Shown here: in pieces, positions 1 to 12,743 of the stretch | How the letters are laid out: the number at the start of each line of letters is the position of its first letter | Numbering within the stretch: position 1 is the stretch's first letter | NCBI RefSeq assembly: GCF_027409185.1 | Contig: NC_084469.1 | Span: 85,409,918 to 85,473,917, forward strand | Direction of reading: 5' to 3' | Source of the DNA: Cynocephalus volans | Lineage: Eukaryota; Chordata; Mammalia; Dermoptera; Cynocephalidae | Length of the DNA: 64,000 nucleotides | The notes under the pieces: generated by a model | What the model was told of the DNA's origin: nothing | The model's input: the letters and a program-made list of their open reading frames with translations, nothing else | Database searches by the model: none | Translations under genes and position numbers: made by a program

Positions 1-502
1 TTAGGGTTTAGCGGCTGTCAAGCGGCAAGCGATGCAGGTAGCTGCAGGAGGTGCTCTGCAGCAGCGGGCTCTCCATGGGCCCAGAATAGGAGGCCTGGGC
101 TGTGCTTGGGCCTCTTCTCCCACCCGTGTCCTTCGTGAGATGGCCCTTGGGAGATGGGCCTTGTGAAGCCTGTCTCCAACAGCACTCCTGGAAGGAGACT
201 TTCTGGAAATTATGGGTGCTTCTATTCTGTCATTAATGATCTCTGGGCTGAAATATCAAAGCTTCTTTGGACTGGCTTCACTTGGCTCTGGTTTTTATGG
301 TTGAAGAAGAGTATTTGGGGGGGCTGGTGTTGGCATGAAATAGGGAGCCAATGTGAACATTTCAGAAACTGTTTCCCCACTCTACCCCCATCCTCCCACT
401 TTTCCACACCCATGGGTCCTACTCTGTCCAGCTGGGAAGTGAGCTGCCGGAAGGACAGCCATGAGGGATAAGCCAGTCAGCAGTGTGTGAAGGCTGATTG
501 TC

Positions 503-632
503 CACTTTATTTCTATTTTTATTTTATTTTATTTATTTATTTATTTTAGCAGCTGGCTGGTGTGGGATTCAAACCCTTGACCTTGGTGTTATCAGCACCA
601 CTCTCTCCCAAGTGAGCTTACCAGCCAGCCCC
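503..632 (-). repeat. Monomeric tRNA-Ile-derived SINE (colugo t-SINE/CYN type)
   Basis: Read on the minus strand, this is a tRNA-like unit with a GGTTTGAATCC-like B box and the 'ataacaccaaggtcaagggtt' style core, followed by an A/T-rich (AAATA)n tail, seen on the + strand as the TTTATT run at 506-556. It is bracketed by a perfect 16-bp target-site duplication (GTGAAGGCTGATTGTC at 487-502 and 633-648), which proves LINE-mediated insertion and indicates a young copy. Confidence 0.85.
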
Positions 633-1029
633 GTGAAGGCTGATTGTCAACACGGTGTCTGCTAAGGACACCCGAAACCCATCAGGGTGCGAGGCCAGGA
701 AATATGACCTAGGCAGGTCAGTCCTCTCAAGAGCTGCCCATTCTGGTGGAAGAACCAAAGCACAAACCTGAGAGAGACTGCAAACAGTTCTGGAGGAAGT
801 TATACTCACCACCGTTTCCAACCATTTCATTCTTCCTCTCAACTCCGCAAATGTTCCCTGCTGTTCTGCTAGCTGGCTCCTACGCAAGCTGGGATCTGAA
901 TGCCAGCACATTCCCGCTATGGCTGGGCCTTACAGAGCTCGGGCCACCCAGAGGTCGCAGTATGTGTCTTGCCCTTGTTACCCTCACCCTTCGTAAGTAC
1001 TATGTGTCTCATTTTCCAATGCATCCAAC

Positions 1030-1222
1030 TGCTTGGATTCGAATCCTGACTCCATCGCCTCCCACTCCCCATGTGCAAGTTCCTTCATCACTTATCATCT
1101 GCATGAAACCAGTTCCCGTGCCAGAGGGTGGTTGACAGGATCAGAGGAGATAATCCATGGAAAGATTTTAGCTTAGCACAGAGCCTGGCACCTAGAAAAC
1201 ACTCAGTAGATGTTGGCTCTTG
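1030..1222 (+). repeat. MIR SINE fragment
   Basis: The segment begins with a 'cttggattcgaatcctgactcc' style tRNA-like core. It runs to the typical MIR 3' portion, 'gcacagagcctggcacctag' followed by 'aacactcagtagatgtt'. It is diverged and 5'-incomplete. Assignment is by consensus recognition only. Confidence 0.6.
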
Positions 1223-2924
1223 TAATTGGCATTTTTCATGGGAATGGCATTAACTGGCCAGGCTCATTTAGTAAGCTGGACAGGGTGCTCCAATCTGAGA
1301 CTTCACTGATGAGACTTCTCCCTCCTGCACATGCGGTGAGCATTGCAGAGCTAAAGGTGATGGACAGAAGCTGATGGAGCTACAGAACAGAAAGTGTCAT
1401 CAGATTGCAAATGGCTCAGCAGTTGCTATTTTTGTACGTTCTCTCTCCTTGCCATTTTGAGGTAGAAAATGGGGATGATGCCATGTCCTCATCCTTGCCT
1501 GGATGGGGCTATTTGCCATGAGCCAGGAGCTCCTCAGTGAGTAAGGACAACTTTGTTATGGTTTCTTGTGGTCCCCCAGCAAATTAAAATACCAAATTTG
1601 CACCTGTGTCATGCCCAGTGGTGCTGCCTTGCTGTACAGGCTGCTGTCAGTGGTGGGCCATTGTGATGGGAGGAGGTGGGGCCCAGGCCTGCAGGAAGCT
1701 GAGCTCTGAGGAGACTGTTGTTTGCAGCACTAGACAACTACGTCTCTAAGGGAGAAGGGAGGAGAAGGAAGAAATCCTCTTCACCATGTCAAGTAGCCAA
1801 AGAGCCTCCTGGGGCAGGCCTGGACTGGAGAGGAGGCACCTAGACTCCCTTTCAGTGGGGCTCCTTCCAAGAGAGATAGAGCCGCCTGTGTGGGGAGGCT
1901 CAGTGCTCCTCAGGGAAAGGCCTGGGAGGTGATGGAGGCCGGGCCACATCACAGGCTCAGGGCTGTGCTGGCTTTTCCTCTTGCATTCCTGCATTTGCTT
2001 TTCGTGGCCAGGTACCGCCCATCTTTTCTCACGGCAGCTTGCTGTGCTCGATGATTGCCAATAAAGGGACCCAGGGACTAGTGAGAAGGACATAGGACAA
2101 AGATACCACCTCCAGGAGGTGCTGAAAGTGTGATCCAGCTGCATGTAGGGTCAGGAGGCCAGAACCCCTCCTGCCCAGCCCCACCCCTCCATTCCCCCCC
2201 ATGAGCCTGCCTCCTACCCAGCACAGAGAGCCCAGTGCAGACTCGAAGAAGGAGGCCTGCCCCCCTGTAACTGGACAACTCCAAAGACAGAGAGCTCTTC
2301 CCTCTGCTGACCCCTGGCCCACTGCCCATCAGCTCTGCTCGGGAGGAAGTCAGTTTGCTTGAAGCCAGGAAAACCCAGCTGCAATGTCTGTCCCCTTCTA
2401 GTGACTTCTATTACAATTGTTTCTCGTACAAATGCCACTTGACCCAGAGGAAGAATCCTTAACAAACATAGGGGAGAGGGAGCTGACGTCACGTTGGGGT
2501 TCTGTCTGAGCTGCAGGGGGGTGCCTTCTAGCCAACTGCATCTGGTCTGGCCTAGGCCACAGGGCAGGGGGCTGCCCAGAGCACCAGGTAGACTGAGTCC
2601 CTACCTCAGGGAAGAGGTCATGGTTTAGCCATGCAGGAGGACCTCAGAGAATCAACTCAGGGCTCAGTGGGGTCACAAGAGGGGTTAAGCAAAGGTGGGG
2701 CCAGGGTGAGATGGCAGTTGGGAGGAAGTCTTCCCCAACTCTTCAGCCAGAGGGGGCTCATCCATCCTGAGCCCCCAGAAGTGCCTTGCTGCTGCCTCAG
2801 GGCTCCCAGCATTTCCTTCCCTTTTCTGAAATCAGTACCTGGCTTAGTACACCCTCCAGACTGATGCTTCTGGGGGGAAGCCAGATTCTCATTTCTTTAT
2901 CCCTACTATGCAACATTCATTGGG

Positions 2925-3600
2925 CCTGGCACTAGTACATTCATTCATTTACTTATTCAGCAATGTTCATCAAACATCTTTTATGTGCAGGAACTACTGC
3001 AGGCACTAAGGGCATGATATGAACAACTAATGAGGTCCTGAGAGTCTGACAACAGACGCTAATCAAACAGCCATGTAGCAAGTGGGAATTTACACCCATG
3101 GCTGGTACTTTAAAGGAGAAACCCATGGACTGTGAGAATTAAGAATATGTAGGCTTGTCCCAGTCAGGGAAGAGTCCCTGAAGAAGTGTCATCTGAGCCA
3201 TAATCTGGAAGACAGTTAAGAGCTGGCTAAGTGAAGACAGAGGGTAGAGCCATTTAAGAAGAGGGAATAGTGTGTGCAAACATCCTGTGGCACAAAGCAG
3301 CCAGGGAGATGCAAAGGCCTGACAAAAGGTTACTGTGGCTGGGGTAGAGAAAGCAAGAAGGAGGAGCAAAGGGGAAATTAAGTCAAGAGGAGTTCACTGA
3401 TCAAACAGGGTAAAACTGTAAGGTCTTATGAAGGGAATAGGGAGCTTTGGCTTTGTCCCAAGAGCAGTAGGATGGGTAGCAAGTTTTGGAAATGATCACT
3501 GTGGCTGCAGTGTGGAGATTGGAGAGGTGGTAGCAGAGTCAATGGGGGAAGACCACTTTAGAGGCCATTATTCAGCCAAGAGACGATGGGGCATGTACTA
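2925..3600 (+). repeat. L2 LINE 3' fragment
   Basis: The segment starts with the L2 hallmark 'ttcattcatttacttattca'. It continues through the mammal-wide L2 text, 'gcaggcactaagggcatgat', 'cagggaagagtccctgaag', 'gtgcaaacatcctgtggca' and 'gatcactgtggctgcagtgtgg'. It is an old, non-coding relic with no open frame of significance. Confidence 0.7.
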
Positions 3601-3601
3601 A

Positions 3602-4032
3602 TTGGATGGGTGGGTAGTTAAATGTCTGAACAGGTGGTGGGATGTATGGGTAGAAGAAAAAGTAGCTGGTGGGTGGGTGGAAGGGAGGATGGTGAAGGGA
3701 TGGACAAGAGGATGGAGGATGGGTGGAAGGAAGAATGAGTGGATGAGGGATGGGGGGATGGATGGAAAGATGAGTGGATTGAGAATGGGTAGAAAAATAA
3801 GTAGCTGGTGGATAGGAGGAGAAGGATGTGTGAATGGATGGATGAGAGAATAGGGGATGGGTAGAAGGAAGGATGAGTGCATGGGTGGATGGGTATGGAC
3901 GGAAGAACGAGTGAGTTTTGGAATGGGTGGAAGGATGTGTGAATGAGTGGATGGGTGGGTGAATGGGGGATAGAAGAAAGATGAGTGGATATGTGGGTAA
4001 AACATGGATGGAAAGATGGGTAGATATGGGAT
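3602..4032 (+). repeat. Degenerate GGAT/TGGA-type satellite (about 430 bp)
   Basis: The segment is a purine-rich + strand built of imperfect GGATGGGTGGA, GAATGAGTGGAT and AGGATGGATGG units, with higher-order repeats such as 'tagaaaaagtagctggtgg' recurring near 3651 and 3791. The long His/Pro/Ser-rich open frames on the minus strand here are by-products of the repeat, not genes. It may be polymorphic in length. Confidence 0.85.
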
Positions 4033-4884
4033 ACAAGTTGAGCCTTGCAGGATGGATGGGATGGGGACTGCAGACATGCCTAAGGTTGGAGTTCCTGGCA
4101 CCTCAACACTGCACATTCAAGCCATGTCTTCCAGGAAGGAGACCATAGGGAGAAAGGTCCCAGGTGTGGCATGGCCCAGAATTCCACGCCGGCCCATGCT
4201 CTGCCTGTAGTCCCCGGGCCACTGTACACAGACAGGAGGGATGGGCACAGCAAGAGTCCCCAGCCTGCCTCCCATCCCCCTAACCCCGCAGCCTTTGAGG
4301 GGGTGCGGGGAGTGAGTAGCTCCTCCGTCTGCTGGACACTGGCACTCTGCTGGATGCAGCCTGGCCCAGACTTGCTGATTATCGTCCATGTAAAAGTTAA
4401 TGTAGTTATATCTTTTCAGGCATTTAAAAAATTAAATCTCCAGGTGGACAGATGAATAACTGTTTCCACATTAAAGACTCATGTAACAAGAAAATACACA
4501 AGGCAATAATTCATAATACATTCTATTCTACAGGGTCATATTTTAATGTGTGACATATCCTGGGCTGCTCCTCTGTGCTAATTTTATTTAATGAGCACGT
4601 CATAGAATTTTCAGAACACTATCCTTGGGCAATTAAAAAGTGTTCTTTTTCTAAAGAAAAGTCTTCAGTGTGAAACAGAAAGAAATATCCAGGTGTCATT
4701 GAGATGAAACCCAGAGGCAGGTTGTAATAGGAAAGAACTATTGTTGAGTCCCGGATGTGCTGGCCTTAGGGACTGTCATCCCTGCTCCCTGACTCTCTGG
4801 CCATGGTCCGTCATGCCTGCCTTTGCTAGGCCAGGCCCAGCTCTGCTGAGTGGGATAGGGAAACTGAGGCCTGGACCCACACAC

Positions 4885-5100
4885 TGAGTAGCCTTCATTG
4901 AACAAGCATTAATTCAGTACCCACTATTTGCCTGACCCCTTGAGGTGCACAAAGACTGTAGAGGCGAGGTGAGGTTCCCCAGACAGCAGGTATTTAACTG
5001 GGGATAGGATGCGGGACTTCAAGAAGTGGCAGGGTCCACTTATTCAAAACACTGACACTTTCCCATTTCCCCATCTGTGTAATGGGCATATCAGCATGCC
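4885..5100 (+). repeat. L2/MIR-like relics
   Basis: 'ccttcattgaacaagcattaa' followed by 'cactatttgcctgaccc' resembles the 3' end of L2. The later 'cccatttccccatctgtgtaatgggcat' resembles the MIR 3' core. Both are short and old, and the boundaries are approximate. Confidence 0.4.
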
Positions 5101-5734
5101 AGTATCCACAAATCTAAGAGTTTTAGATCCAGAAGAGTCCCTAAGCAGCCTAGGGTGAGTGGTTCCCAAACTGTGTTCCTTGGAACCCTGGGCACCCAGC
5201 CCCACCTCCAGCTTCAACCAGGGCCATTCTGTTTCTAATGGTTTTTTTTATTGGGGTTCCATGCAGCAATTAACTTGAAAAGGAGGTTCTACTGCTTTAA
5301 AAGGTTTAAGAACAACTGATATAGTTCTAATGTGTATATATACAAACATATAAAAATATACAAATTATATGAAATGTATAAAATATATATATATGCCACC
5401 TTCTAGGGGAAGAATTTGAAGTGGCTTATAGAACTGTCTATAGAAAAAAAAACTTTTTAATGAAGAAATTGGAATAAAGGCAAAATGAAAGTACATTTCT
5501 GAAAATAGTTTGACAAACAGTTGGACATGGAGATGTGTGCCGACAGTGTTGGGCAACTAAAAGGTCAGATCACTGCGACAACCCTGTGTTCCCCATAGGG
5601 GGCTCAAGACAGGCCTCCCAACCCCAGCTGGTACTTGAAGATTAAAAACAGGATACCACATGTGCAGCATCTGGCCCAATGTCTGCTGCATCATGGACCA
5701 GCTGGGGACATCTAAGAAAGATTTTCACTCGTTC

Positions 5735-6675
5735 ATTCATTCAACAAACACTTCGTGAGCATCTCAGGATGCGGGCAGTGTGCTGGGTGATGGGACACAT
5801 ACAGAGATGGTCATGGTCTCTGCTTTCCAAGGTTTACCCTCTGGCAGAGGAGACAGATGTCAAAAGGTAAACACACCCACGGCTGCCCAAATATAGCCCA
5901 GAAGAAATGGAACTGGCTCTGGAGCCCATGGGACAAAGGGAGCCTCCAGACTGGGTTCAGGAGGACCCGATGTCTGAAGGAGACCCATGGGATGGGGAGG
6001 AGGCAGATGGTTGAGTGGGAAGGCACTGGAACAGTGGAGATGGGAGGGAGGTGTGGGGCTGAAGGCAGACTGGGCTGGCTGGGCAGGGCAGTAGCCAGGT
6101 GAAAGGAGTTAGGTCTTCAACCTGAGCTGAAGTCTTTGGGGAATCTGGGAGAGGGGGTTTGCACCTTGCATTTGAAAAGGGCATCTGGCAGCCACAGTAG
6201 AGTGCAGGGGTGCTCTCGACTGGCTTGTTGGGGTCAGTGGTTGTGGGGACACCAGTCAGGGACTATTGCCGCTGCCCAGATAAGAACTGATTTGGTGAGA
6301 GGGAGGGTTAAAGGACCAGAGCAGGGGTGAGCATGGGGCAATGGAGGGGGTGAGAAGGCATGGGATTAAGAACTGTCTTGGAGTCATCTTGTGGGGGCCT
6401 CTGGACTGGGCTGGGGAGAACGGATGGGCTCTGGAGAGCCAGAGAGGAAAGGGAAGGGCAATCTAGCAAAGTGTGAGCGAAGGCCTGGAGGCAGGAGAGC
6501 GTGGGCACATACAGCCCCCCGTGAAGAAGTCCAGTTTGCCTGGAGCTTGGGGCACTCAAAGGAGAGTGGAGGCAGGTGAGGCAGAACTGTCCATCCAGTG
6601 GATGGGGTCAGGAAGAGCTTCCAGCCAGCTAAGGAGCCTGGACTTGATTTGTAGATACCAGGGAGTCACTGGAGA
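5735..6675 (+). repeat. L2 LINE fragment
   Basis: The L2 hallmark 'cattcattcaacaaacac' is followed by 'gtgtgctgggtgatgggac' and, further on, 'gcaaagtgtgagcgaaggcc' and 'ggacttgatttgtagatacc', all in consensus order. This is a long (about 0.9 kb) but eroded L2 copy in the VSTM2B intron. The small open frames across it are not genes. Confidence 0.6.
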
Positions 6676-6679
6676 TAAC

Positions 6680-6845
6680 CCTCTACTGCCTACTAGCTGT
6701 GCGACCTTAGGCAAGTCACTTAACCTCTCTGAGCCTCCCCTGTGAAAAGAGAAAATGGCTTCTACCTCCTAAAGCCACTGAAAGAATTAAAGGAGAGAAT
6801 TCTAGTAAAGGGCTGAGTATGACTCCTGGCACTAAGAATTGCAGG
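6680..6845 (+). repeat. MIR SINE
   Basis: The sequence shows the MIR core 'tactagctgtgcgaccttag' followed by 'gcaagtcacttaacctctct' and 'gagcctcc'. These are clear matches to the consensus of this mammal-wide tRNA-derived SINE. Confidence 0.8.
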
Positions 6846-7239
6846 ACTGTTAGCACTCTACAGCCTCGGAGGTTAGCAAATCCAGATGAATAGGGGTAGG
6901 GGTCCCTCAGGTGAGGACTGGCAGCCTCACCTTCCCTGCCTGATGTCCACTGTGGTCAGGGCTGCCAACGGCAGCCACCTGACCACAGAGAAAGGGCCTG
7001 TTTACCATTCTCATTAAGTGACACCATTAAAGGATCATTTGTGGCAAGATCTCATTTCAAAAAAAATAGGAAGCTGGAGCTAGCAACAAAGTTGGTCACA
7101 TTAAAAAACCATCATGAATGTTAAAATTCAGAAATAAGTCTCATTCCCACTCTCCCTCCCTTAGAAGTAGCCCGGAACTGGGGCCCAGCGGAGGCATCTG
7201 GGGAAAGGAGAGGTCCTGCTCTCTGGCCCTGAGAGGTTA

Positions 7240-7660
7240 GTTGTGTGGACAGAAGCCAGACTGCCTGGGTTCAAGTCCAGCCCTGCTGTTTATCTTAGTG
7301 TAGCCTTGATAGGGCTTCCAGATTTAGCAAATAAAAGCATAGATCACCCATTAGATTTGAATTTCAGATAAGCAACCAATAACATTTTAATATAAGTATG
7401 TTCCATGAAATATTAGGGATATACTTGTAGTAAAAAGTATCCATTGTTTATGTGAAGTTTAAATTTAATGGAGCATCCTGTACTTTATCTGGCAACCCTA
7501 GGCCTTGGGCAAATCACTTGACCTCCCTAGATCTCAGTTTCCCCATCTGTAAAATGGGGGTAAAAGAAGTTCCTACTGTTACAAGGATTGAATTTAACAT
7601 AGGTAATATACTTGCCACAGGGCCTGGCCCTAGGAAGTGCTAGCTACCTTCGCTGTTATT
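7240..7660 (+). repeat. MIR SINE, split by a small DNA transposon
   Basis: The left half (about 7240-7309) has 'agactgcctgggttcaagtc'. The right half (7501-7660) has 'ccttgggcaaatcacttgac' and 'cagtttccccatctgtaaaa'. Together they make one MIR interrupted at 7310-7500 by the inverted-repeat element listed separately. The split gives the relative age: the MIR is older. Confidence 0.75.
7310..7500. mobile_element. Non-autonomous inverted-repeat DNA transposon (hAT-like MITE), 191 bp
   Basis: Terminal inverted repeats are visible: TAGGGCTTCCAGAT at the left end against ATCTGGCAACCCTA at the right end. The element is flanked by a degenerate 8-bp duplication (AGCCTTGA at 7302-7309 and GGCCTTGG at 7501-7508). 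An 8-bp duplication fits the hAT superfamily. It has no coding capacity. I cannot name the exact family. Confidence 0.65.
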
Positions 7661-9059
7661 ATCCTAAGGTGCTTGGCTCTGTCTGAATGAGCTTGGCTGG
7701 GTCGGTTCCCTGCCATTCAGTCCCCACTGTGGGTTATCAGCTCCAATGCCAGGAGATCACCATGTCTTGGCTGAGGGTGGGGCTACTTGCTGGAGGCTGA
7801 GTAGAGGAGGCTCAAGGCCAGGCCTCTGTGCGTGGGCTTCCACCTTGACTGGAGAGGTAGAACACGCAAAAAAGGCATTTATAGGGCAGGGGGAAAATAA
7901 AGGGGCAGAGGCAAGGGCCACATGAACAGCACAGATATTTGTGCCAAGCCCTCTGTGCTTGGGTGCTCAGGGAAGGCTCCCTGGAGGAGGCAGCACTTAT
8001 TCAAGGCTTGAGAAACAGGTCAGGCCTAGACAAAGGAAAAAGAGGGGTTTAGCCATTCTGTAGGGTCAACCTAGAGGTGCTTGCAGGGGAGCAAGTGACG
8101 AGGGTGAGGTTGTTGGGAGGTCTATGGAGAAACCCCAACTGTGGCATTGAGGTGGTGGCTCTTTTTCCTGTGGGCAGAAGGGACCCATCAAAAGTTCTGC
8201 ACCTCGGGAGAGTTCCCAAGGTGTGTCTGAAGGAGGAAGGTGGGCACAGGTGGTAACGAAGGCAGAAACATGCTTTAGGAGGCCACTGCTGTCATATAGA
8301 CCAGGAGTAGCAGAGGCCTGAACCCAGACTATGGCAGGAGGGAGAGCCTGCAACAAGGAATGGCTGAAGCGGATGGGCAACCCCTGCCGCCTCTGCCCCC
8401 ATTTGCCCCAGGAGCGCCCAGGCTCCTCCCACCACCTGGATACTGAGGCTGCCACCTGGGCATCATCCACAGTGGACATGATGTCACCCACAGGAGGACA
8501 ACTTGTGTTCCAACCCAGGAGCTAGCTGCCCAGGTCAAGGACTGAGAGGAACTAGGCAGGAGGCACTGCAGGCCTGGGTAGGACCCGACAGCAGGGCGGG
8601 ATCAGCACGGGACAGATGGGTCCACATCTCCTCTGCTCTCTCACAGCTCCACATCCCACACTCGAATTTTCTTTCAAGTATCTCTTTTTCCTTTAAGACC
8701 CAACGGCATTCATTGCTCCTAGTTTTTGCCCCAGTTACCAGCACACATTAATTTTATGGCAGAAATTAGTTCTACCCAAATTCCGTTAGTGCTCAATTAT
8801 TTCTTGCTGACTCCCTTTGAATAAATATCCATGAAGAGGCTTTAATTAAAATGTCAACAAGGGAAGCAGCCTCCCTGTAAGGTAGCAACTTCTCACTCAG
8901 CAGCCAGCTGGCCAGGGCAGCGTCCAGGAGAGCGCGGAGGGCTGGGCATGTGGCAGGGCTCGAGAAAAATCCCCCCCAGATGCTGCCAGAGTGGGGCAGA
9001 CTTGGCTGGCCATCTGCAAGCTGGGAATGTCAGAGCTAGGAGGGCCAGTCCCCCACCAT

Positions 9060-9152
9060 CAGGGAAGGGGCTTGCCCGGTCACACAACTGCATAGGGACA
9101 AAGGTGGGATACAAGCCAGGCATCCTGGATCCAACTCCAGAGCACACCCAGA
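9060..9152 (-). repeat. MIR SINE fragment, reverse
   Basis: 'ggggcttgcccggtcacaca' and 'gtgggatacaagccaggcat' correspond to the reverse complement of the MIR core. Confidence 0.6.
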
Positions 9153-9179
9153 AGTTGCAAACTCAGCCCCCATCAAGGG

Positions 9180-9591
9180 TGTATTAGTCAGTTTTCTGTT
9201 GTTTATAACGTAATACCAGAAACTGGATAATTTACAAAGAAATAAAATTTACTCCTTACAGTTTCAGAGGCTGGGAAGTCCAAAGTCCAAGGAACACAAC
9301 TGGTGAGGGCCTTGTTGGTGGGTGGTGACTCTACACAGCAAGGCAGGGTGTCACATGGCAGATGGCTTGAGCAAGAGAAAGCTAACCTGCTCACATGCTC
9401 TCCTTTTAAAGAGAACCATGCCCATTACTCCATGAATGGATCAGTCCATTCACAAGGGCATAGTCCTGACAATCTAATCACCTCTTAAAGGCCCCACCTT
9501 AATTACCATAATTGGATTTCCCACCCTCTTAATACTCTTACAATGGGGATCAAGCTTCAATGAGTTTTGGGAGGACGTTCAATCTACAGCA
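9180..9591 (-). mobile_element. Solo MaLR (MST/MLT1-type) LTR
   Basis: On the + strand it opens with 'tgtattagtcagttttctgt' and closes with 'ttcaatctacagca', the reverse complement of an ERVL-MaLR LTR. Internal text such as 'ggctgggaagtccaaagtcc' and 'cacctcttaaaggccccacc' supports this. A perfect 5-bp target-site duplication (AAGGG at 9175-9179 and 9592-9596) matches the MaLR duplication length and fixes both ends. No internal region is present, so it arose by LTR-LTR recombination. Confidence 0.85.
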
Positions 9592-12500
9592 AAGGGTGAG
9601 GGGTGGGCAATGGAGCTGAGTGAGGCTGGCTGGGCTAAAGGAGCCCAACTGCACAGGGATGGGGGCAGGACTGGCAGCTCACCCAGGGCCTAGATCACAG
9701 GTCAGGAGGGAATGGTAAGGGGAAGATTTTTGCAGAGAAGAGCAGCCAGCCATGGTTCATCCCAGCTTGATGGAAAGGCAGGCACAGGATTGCCAGCTCT
9801 TAGGCCTTTCTAGTAGACACCCAAATCTATGCCTTTACTCCCCAATCTTTACATGTCAGATTATAATGCACAATTTTTAAAACTCTGTGTATACTAAACT
9901 AGACCCTTCTGCAAACCAGACTCAGCCCTCGGGTGGCCAGTTGGTGCCTTTACATTGCCCTAGGCTCTGTAGAAGATGGTGTTCTATAACCAGTGAAGCA
10001 GGGGGAGAAGGTGGGGAAATAGGGAGGAAGAGTGAGGGGCCGGTCTCCACACATGCCCCTGACATTGCCCTCGGCACTGGCCTCGGCTTCTGGACCACAC
10101 GCATCCCCCCTTCAGGGAAAGGGATGGCACCTGAGCCTGGCCAGTATGACTCCCAGTGCCCTCTCTTGGTGCTCACTCCACAAGCCCCTGCAAACCCAGA
10201 GAAACTCACCGCTCTCTGGCACTGGGAAGCTGGGGAGGGAGCTTTCTCCTTTGGCTGGGGTGTGACCATCTGCCACACTCAAAGAGTGGACCCAGGGTGC
10301 AGCTGAAGCAGGATGGGGGCCCAGACCATGTGACAGTGAGGAGGGAGTAAGAGCTGGTCTGTTATCAGCTGCCCTGGGCAGATATGCTACTGTCCCCATG
10401 GCTAAATGGATGTTCAAGTCCAGCCCATAAAGGTCATTGTTGCTACTGGTGGTGGCCCTCTTGTCTCACTGTCAGGGAACAGCAAAAAAGAGAAGAATAG
10501 AATCAAACATCAGTGCTGAAAGGGCCCCTTCCGGGGCACTCAGCATGGCTCTATCTTTTCTAGCCAAGAAGCCCTTGTTCAAAAGGCAAGTTACGAACAC
10601 ACAAAATGCAGAACAGACGTGAGTGGCCTTGATCTGCTTGATACAGAGGAGGGGCCTATCCTCCAGCTCCTCATCATGGTCCTCATGTTAGGATATCCAA
10701 GCTTACTGCTGGAATGGCTTTATCCATTGAAGACTGGACAGTGTCTATCCCTGGACTAGTTCTTCTCTGGCTACTTGTACTCAGTGTGTGAATATTCTGT
10801 GCAACACTGGAGAATGTGCGTGAAAGACAGACAAAGCATTAGTGTCAACCTGCAAAATGAGCCTCCAACTTAGCCAGGCTGCAAGAGCCGGACCACCATT
10901 TTTGTGTGCAGAGCCAGCTGCAAATGTATCTTAAATTTTACTTACTGTTCTCAAACCTCAGGGGAAGAAAAAATAAATAAAAGCAGCCCATGAGCAACTC
11001 TGAAAATACCTTCTTACTCTAAGGGGTATTTTTTTGCAAACCCCTGATCCAGGCCAGCCCCTCAGCTGAAGCTCCCAGGTAAGTCACCAGCAGGCCCCCA
11101 ATGGAGACTGAACCAGAGCTGGCAGGTCTGGAGGCTCCTTAACCCCCAATGGAGAGGGGCTGCAGCTCACTCCTATCCACAGCCTCATGACAGGTGCTGC
11201 AGACCACCCCCAAGGCACAGGGAAACCATCCATGATACTAAAAGGGTGGGCAGAGCAAGTGGAGAGAGAGTAGCAGCTGCCCTGGCTACTGTCCCAGCTG
11301 GTCAGTGGCAGGGGTGGGGTGTGGGGAGCCTACTGTGATCCTGATGCCCACAGGGTGAGGGTGGACCCCTCTGCACTCTGTCCCACAGCATAGACCAGAG
11401 ACCCCATGTTCAGTCTAGGTCACAGTGTGGATGACAAGCCATCACCCTACATGCCGTCCCTAACTCCCAAGCTTAGCCTTCAGACAGTGTGGGCAGAGCG
11501 TGGGTCACAGAGGCTGACCTGAACAAAGCCTCCTCCTTTACTTTTATCCCAAGGCATTAAATAGCCACAAAGCTTCCATACTGTTTTCTGGCAGGGCTTT
11601 GGAATTGTGCTTTCACTGGATAAATGGAAATGAGGAATTTCCAAGTCAGAAGCCTGCTTGGACTGGCACCTTTGGTGTGCCCACAGGGGTAGGTGGGGGA
11701 AAGCAGGAATGGATATGCCATTGTGTTCTTTGAGGGTCTTTTTTAAATGGCTCCAGTGTGTCCCTTATCCTGTTCACCATCTAAAAGATAAAATTAATAT
11801 CTTAATTGCTATCTTAATCTTGAGCCAAAGAAGCTTTGATTTCTTTAAGAATGATTTGCAAAATGGTAATACTTGTGTCATATAAAGAATGAGTCAGCTA
11901 CATTACAGGACTTCCCTCGCCTCCCAAGCAGCCTGATTTTCCAGCTTAATCATGACAGATAAACTTCTGCCTGCTCTGGTGCTATTCCTGGTACTCCTTA
12001 GGAAAGGAAGAAATAGATAAAGAGACTGTTAGCATCCAATCAATGCAGCTGCCTCGGTACCAGCCAGCCTGCTCAGACTAATGCCCTTAGGAACGCAGAT
12101 GTCTCTACACCACATAAGAAAAGAGACCACAAGGGTATGAAGGAGATCTCATCTCAGCTCCTCCAAATGCACCCTCTGGACCCTGCTCTGTAGGGTCATG
12201 GTGAGCTGGGACCTATCAGCCCAGACAGCATGGACAGTCCAGGCTGCCCAAGTCATGAGGCAGGAACTCGAGCAGCAGATGTTGAGGAGGCCCAGAGGCC
12301 AAGTGCTAGCCAGTGGTCAATCTCTCTTGAAGAAGACAATACCTGGGCAGGGTGGACACTAAGCTGCAAGACTCCGGAATTCTAAACCATTGCTAGTGTG
12401 AAGATCCCACTTCCTCCAGGGCTATCCTAGAAGCCAGTCTTTTTTGGTCTGCCCTGATCCATTTGGGAAACCCAGTGAGACTGTATGTCTGATGAATAGT

Positions 12501-12743
12501 GTAGTAAAAAGGATCCAAATCCTGGGTCCTTTTTTCACCAAAGATCTGGGAATGTCTTAAAATAAGTGGTTGAGGAGATAGTTTGCCCTGTCTGTATGAT
12601 TTTGGAAAAATTTCCTCTTGAGAGAAGGACACCCCCAAAAGTAGTTCTTCTCCAACTCTTTTCAAAGAAGTAGCTATGTTTCCTTTGTGATGACATCTAT
12701 TTGCATGGCACTGGACTCTGTTTGAGGCCCTTTTGTTTACATG

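Noticed and set aside
3572..4116. 154- and 172-codon His/Pro/Ser-rich open frames, minus strand
   Set aside because: They are translations of the GGAT-type satellite, where a lack of stops follows from the repeat unit.
9887..10306. 139-codon open frame (+) and overlapping frames on both strands
   Set aside because: Three or more overlapping frames of similar length on both strands, without domains or splice sites, indicate chance openness.
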